Positions 6,972 through 8,674 of a stretch of DNA of 8,674 bases are shown here, piece after piece. Positions within the stretch are counted from its first letter, which is position 1. Each line of letters begins with the position of its first letter. A program made the translations under genes and the position numbers. The stretch is from Gammaproteobacteria bacterium (GTDB taxonomy: Bacteria; Pseudomonadota; Gammaproteobacteria; JAJDOJ01): NCBI GenBank assembly GCA_027030565.1, contig JALVEU010000283.1:1-8674 (forward strand). Direction: 5' to 3'. Under the pieces are notes generated by a model that was not told where the DNA came from, did not search any database, and worked only from the letters and a program-made list of their open reading frames with translations.

Positions 6972-7597
6972 ACGCGGCGCCACCGCGAAAGACGCACCGG
7001 GCTGCCCTGGTGGTGATTCCGCCCGAGTCCGTATGGCCCCCGATCCAGGCCATCCGGGAGCGGCACGACGCCCAGTTCCGACGCTGGATGCCGCACATCA
7101 CCCTCCTCTATCCGTTTCGACCGCGCGAGCGGCTGCGCGAGATCCGCCGGGCACTGGGGCCGGTGTGCGCCCGGCTACGGCCCTTCGAGCTGACGCTGAC
7201 CCGCTTCGCCCACTTCCGCCAGGGGCCCACACGCCTCGTGCTGTGGCTGGCACCGGAGCCGGAGCACCCCCTGATTCGCCTGCAGGCGGCGCTGCGAGCC
7301 GCCTTCCCAGACTGCGACGACGTCCACCGCTATCCAGGCGGTTACCGGCCCCATCTCACCGTGGGCCGCTTCGTGAGCCGGCCACGCATGCGGCGCCTGC
7401 TGGAACGCGTGGCACCGCACTGGACGCCGCTGCGATTCCCTGTGGAGCAGCTCGCCTTCATCGCCCGGGACGAGGACCCTCGCGCCCCGTTCCGCGTGGT
7501 GGAGTGGTTCCGATTCGGGGCGACTACAGCAAAAGGGCCGGGGGCCGCCTCCGGCGACACCCCGGCCCCGCGCTCGGACGCGCTGCCAAGGAATTAA
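6968..7597 (+). CDS. 2H phosphoesterase / 2'-5' RNA ligase (LigT-like) family protein
   Basis: The 209-aa product carries the two signature motifs of the 2H phosphoesterase superfamily, PHITLLYPF (H43-I-T45) and PHLTVGRF (H129-L-T131), about 86 residues apart as expected for the symmetric two-lobed fold. Members hydrolyse or ligate 2'-5' or cyclic 2',3' phosphodiesters in RNA or nucleotides; the actual substrate cannot be read from sequence. The GTG at 6968 overlaps the dehydrogenase stop (GTGA), with GGAACG about 10 nt upstream as a weak ribosome binding site, so it is translationally coupled. The core seems to end near VVEWFRFG (about 177-184). The remaining 25 residues are a low-complexity Ala/Gly/Pro tail encoded by DNA that forms a leftward terminator hairpin (7531-7568). 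The TAA stop lies in the T-tract of a second one. It is the last gene of the speE operon; no rightward terminator is visible. Confidence 0.9.
   Translation: MNAAPPRKTHRAALVVIPPESVWPPIQAIRERHDAQFRRWMPHITLLYPFRPRERLREIRRALGPVCARLRPFELTLTRFAHFRQGPTRLVLWLAPEPEHPLIRLQAALRAAFPDCDDVHRYPGGYRPHLTVGRFVSRPRMRRLLERVAPHWTPLRFPVEQLAFIARDEDPRAPFRVVEWFRFGATTAKGPGAASGDTPAPRSDALPRN
7531..7568 (-). terminator. second (distal) leftward intrinsic terminator inside the phosphoesterase 3' end
   Basis: Perfect 9-bp arms GGGCCGGGG (7535-7543) and CCCCGGCCC (7560-7568) are extended by an inner 4-bp stem (7544-7547 with 7552-7555) and a 4-nt bulge (7556-7559). On the leftward strand the hairpin is followed at once by TTTT (7534-7531). 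The short T-run makes it a weaker or backup terminator. It is also coding sequence for the phosphoesterase tail. Confidence 0.5.
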
Positions 7598-7622
7598 AAA
7601 GCGGCCGCAGCGGATGCGGCCG
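7596..7622 (-). terminator. leftward rho-independent terminator of the 153-aa gene
   Basis: Arms 7602-7609 and 7615-7622 (CGGCCGCA / TGCGGCCG) form an 8-bp stem with a 5-nt loop. On the leftward strand it is followed by one unpaired C and TTTTT (7600-7596), and preceded by TTTT on the other side. It lies 14 nt after the stop of the gene at 7637-8098. On the rightward strand there is an A-run before the stem and no T-run after it, so it terminates mainly leftward transcription. Confidence 0.8.
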
Positions 7623-7636
7623 AAAAGGCTGCTGCC

Positions 7637-8098
7637 TCACGCCGCCTGCCGGTCGGCGTACTGCTCCTTGGCCTTGCGGGCCTTCTCCGCCTCTTCGGGC
7701 GAGTAGGCGCGTCCCTGCCACAACATCTCGTAGGCGATCTCCTCGTTGCCGTTCTCGCACAGTTCCAGGACCTGCTTGAACAACGGCTGGAAGGTGTCGC
7801 TGCGGTGCGAACGTTCGTGGTCCTCGAAGGACCGCCAGAAGGTGACGATCAACGCCTCGCGACCCTTGAGGGGACTCTCCACGGCCTGGCCGATGGTCGA
7901 ACCCTCGTTCGAGATCTGACCGCTGTTCAACGCCACGAAACCACCGATGAACCCACTGTCCGAGTGATACGTCTTGACGTTCTCGCAGAGCATGGCCACA
8001 CGCTCCTGGAGATCGTCCACCGTGTACTCGGGCTTCAGGATCACCCGGTTGATGGTGACCACGCCGTCGAGCGGAAAGTTCTGAATCAATGCATTCAT
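7637..8098 (-). CDS. dimeric alpha/beta-barrel (ABM/SOR-like) protein with H-x3-H ... E pattern
   Basis: The 153-aa product is probably cytoplasmic, with no signal peptide or membrane helix. It shows the ferredoxin-like plan of antibiotic-biosynthesis-monooxygenase and related barrels: strand VVTINRVIL (13-21), helix VDDLQERVAMLCENV (27-41), SGFIGGFVAL (48-57), strand EALIVTFWRS (81-90), then helix FEDHERSH (91-98). The segment with H94, H98 and E119/E120 resembles, from memory, the iron-binding part of sulfur oxygenase reductase (H86, H90, E114; DHEEMHR ... EPIYE). However, the protein is half the SOR length, and the residue aligned with its catalytic Cys31 appears to be Val41; the only cysteines are C38 and C114. 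The C-terminal tail is charged and helical. The ATG at 8098 has a near-perfect AGGAGGT 5 nt upstream. It is a single-gene unit with its own terminator and divergent from the transporter. Fold assignment is moderate and function unknown. Confidence 0.85.
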   Translation of the reverse strand: MNALIQNFPLDGVVTINRVILKPEYTVDDLQERVAMLCENVKTYHSDSGFIGGFVALNSGQISNEGSTIGQAVESPLKGREALIVTFWRSFEDHERSHRSDTFQPLFKQVLELCENGNEEIAYEMLWQGRAYSPEEAEKARKAKEQYADRQAA

Positions 8099-8103
8099 GA
8101 TGC

Positions 8104-8110
8104 ACCTCCT
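8104..8110 (-). promoter_or_regulatory. strong ribosome binding site of the 153-aa gene
   Basis: AGGAGGT on the leftward strand, 5 nt before the ATG at 8098, is close to a perfect anti-SD match. Most other starts in the window have weak sites, so this gene is probably translated efficiently when transcribed. It fixes the start codon. Confidence 0.9.
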
Positions 8111-8133
8111 CTACTTAAGAATCTAGTCATTTT

Positions 8134-8172
8134 CTTATGCATTACTATGAGATCTCCTGATTCATGCATAAG
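8134..8172. promoter_or_regulatory. 9-bp inverted repeat, candidate regulator-binding site in the divergent intergenic region
   Basis: CTTATGCAT (8134-8142) and ATGCATAAG (8164-8172) are exact reverse complements. Their centres are 30 bp apart, close to three helical turns, as expected for two dimers or one regulator binding the same DNA face. Each arm contains the palindrome ATGCAT; a third ATGCAT lies at 8089-8094, inside codons 2-4 of the leftward gene. The surrounding 132-nt intergenic region (8099-8230) is AT-rich from about 8111 to 8180, in contrast to its flanks. I see no convincing -35/-10 pair on either strand; TTGAAC (8177-8172 leftward) lacks a good -10 partner. Confidence 0.5.
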
Positions 8173-8230
8173 TTCAATTCGGGTTCGACGCCCTTTCCGC
8201 CCGGGCCGGCGATCCGGTTACGCTCTTGCC

Positions 8231-8674
8231 ATGCACTGGCTTCCGCTCACGCTGCTGTGCGCCTTCAGCCTGGCCACCGCCGACGCCCTCACCAAGCGCC
8301 ACTTCGAGGGCCTCTCGGGTCGCGACATGACCCTGTTGCGCTTCGGCTGGGCCGCCGTGTGGCTGGCCCCCGTACTCGCCGTACAGCCCTGGCCGCAGCC
8401 TCCCGCCGCGTTCTGGGGCTGGGTGGCCGCCCTGGTCCCGCTGGAGATCCTGGCCATGGCACTCTACATGCGAGCGATCCTCGTGGCCCCGCTGGCGCAT
8501 ACGCTCCCGTATCTGGCCTTCACCCCCGTATTCGTCACCCTCGTCGGCGACTGGCTGCTGGGCGAACGGATCCCGCCCCTGGGCCTCCTTGGGGTGAGCC
8601 TGGTGACCCTGGGCGCCTACCTGCTCAATCTCGAGCACCTCAGGGCGACGAACGGCTGGGCGCCGCTCGGCCCG
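8231..8674 (+). CDS. EamA/DMT-family transporter, C-terminus cut by window edge
   Basis: Inner-membrane protein of the drug/metabolite transporter superfamily; the substrate cannot be told from sequence. Reading from ATG 8231 gives 148 codons with no stop before the window ends, about half the usual 280-300 residues. Probable helices: 2-20, 32-51, 61-79, 87-109 and 116-133, i.e. most of the first of two EamA repeats. The family ending of a repeat is visible: GERIPPLGLLGVSLVTLG (111-128) followed by AYLLNLE (129-135). The preceding AHTLPYLAFTPVFVTLVGDWLL segment (89-110) is also typical. The ribosome binding site is poor. The gene is divergent from the 153-aa gene and shares the AT-rich region with the inverted repeat, so common regulation is possible. 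Confidence 0.85.
   Translation, partial: MHWLPLTLLCAFSLATADALTKRHFEGLSGRDMTLLRFGWAAVWLAPVLAVQPWPQPPAAFWGWVAALVPLEILAMALYMRAILVAPLAHTLPYLAFTPVFVTLVGDWLLGERIPPLGLLGVSLVTLGAYLLNLEHLRATNGWAPLGP

Noticed and set aside
7596..7622. Rightward terminator for the speE operon at the same hairpin
   Set aside because: In the rightward direction the stem is followed by GAAAAGG with no T-run; only the leftward orientation has the T-tract.
7637..8098. Calling the 153-aa protein a genuine sulfur oxygenase reductase
   Set aside because: Half the length and no cysteine at the catalytic Cys31 position; only the His/His/Glu pattern and fold outline are shared, so a functional name is not justified.
8174..8638. 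154-codon minus-strand open frame near the right edge
   Set aside because: The plus frame from 8231 shows regular hydrophobic helices and EamA repeat motifs; the minus frame is Gly/Gln/Arg-rich with no pattern.

Overview
The window is a chromosomal stretch of a high-GC (about two thirds GC by eye) gammaproteobacterium. The basis is a YcgL-family protein (a family largely confined to Gammaproteobacteria), a gammaproteobacterial-type biosynthetic arginine decarboxylase and a BipA/TypA very close to the enterobacterial one. An Ectothiorhodospiraceae/Chromatiales-type host is plausible, but that is inference. No rRNA, tRNA, IS element, phage gene or CRISPR array is visible, and the genes are densely packed.

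Layout. Bases 1-4836 read leftward (minus strand) as one probable operon: speA (arginine decarboxylase), a 250-aa membrane protein with an Sm-like C-terminal domain, a ycgL-like gene, a 114-aa three-helix membrane protein and bipA/typA, whose 3' end lies outside the window. Junctions are a 9-nt gap, a 4-nt overlap, a 13-nt gap and an 84-nt gap. From a 77-nt divergent region the other way, bases 4914-7597 read rightward: speE (aminopropyltransferase, spermidine synthase type), an iron-containing alcohol dehydrogenase family protein (3-nt gap) and a 2H phosphoesterase (4-nt overlap). The divergent region holds an 8-bp perfect hairpin in the speA leader and a candidate speA promoter overlapping the speE start.

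The rightward operon converges on a leftward 153-aa gene (7637-8098). That gene has a strong ribosome binding site and two tandem leftward intrinsic terminators, one of them inside the 3' end of the phosphoesterase gene. The 153-aa protein looks like a dimeric alpha/beta-barrel protein and carries an H-x3-H ... E pattern reminiscent of the iron site of sulfur oxygenase reductase, without the catalytic cysteine. Its 132-nt upstream region, shared with a divergent EamA-type transporter running off the right edge, has a distinctly AT-rich part with a perfect 9-bp inverted repeat centred 30 bp apart.

Functionally, speA and speE are two steps of polyamine synthesis: arginine to agmatine, and putrescine plus decarboxylated SAM to spermidine. 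The intermediate enzymes (agmatinase or agmatine deiminase route, and SAM decarboxylase) are not here. TypA/BipA is a ribosome-associated GTPase, so a translation and polyamine theme is possible. The most interesting items are the short SOR-like protein with its symmetric upstream element, the membrane-tethered Sm-like protein, and the dehydrogenase with Gln in place of a metal-binding His.
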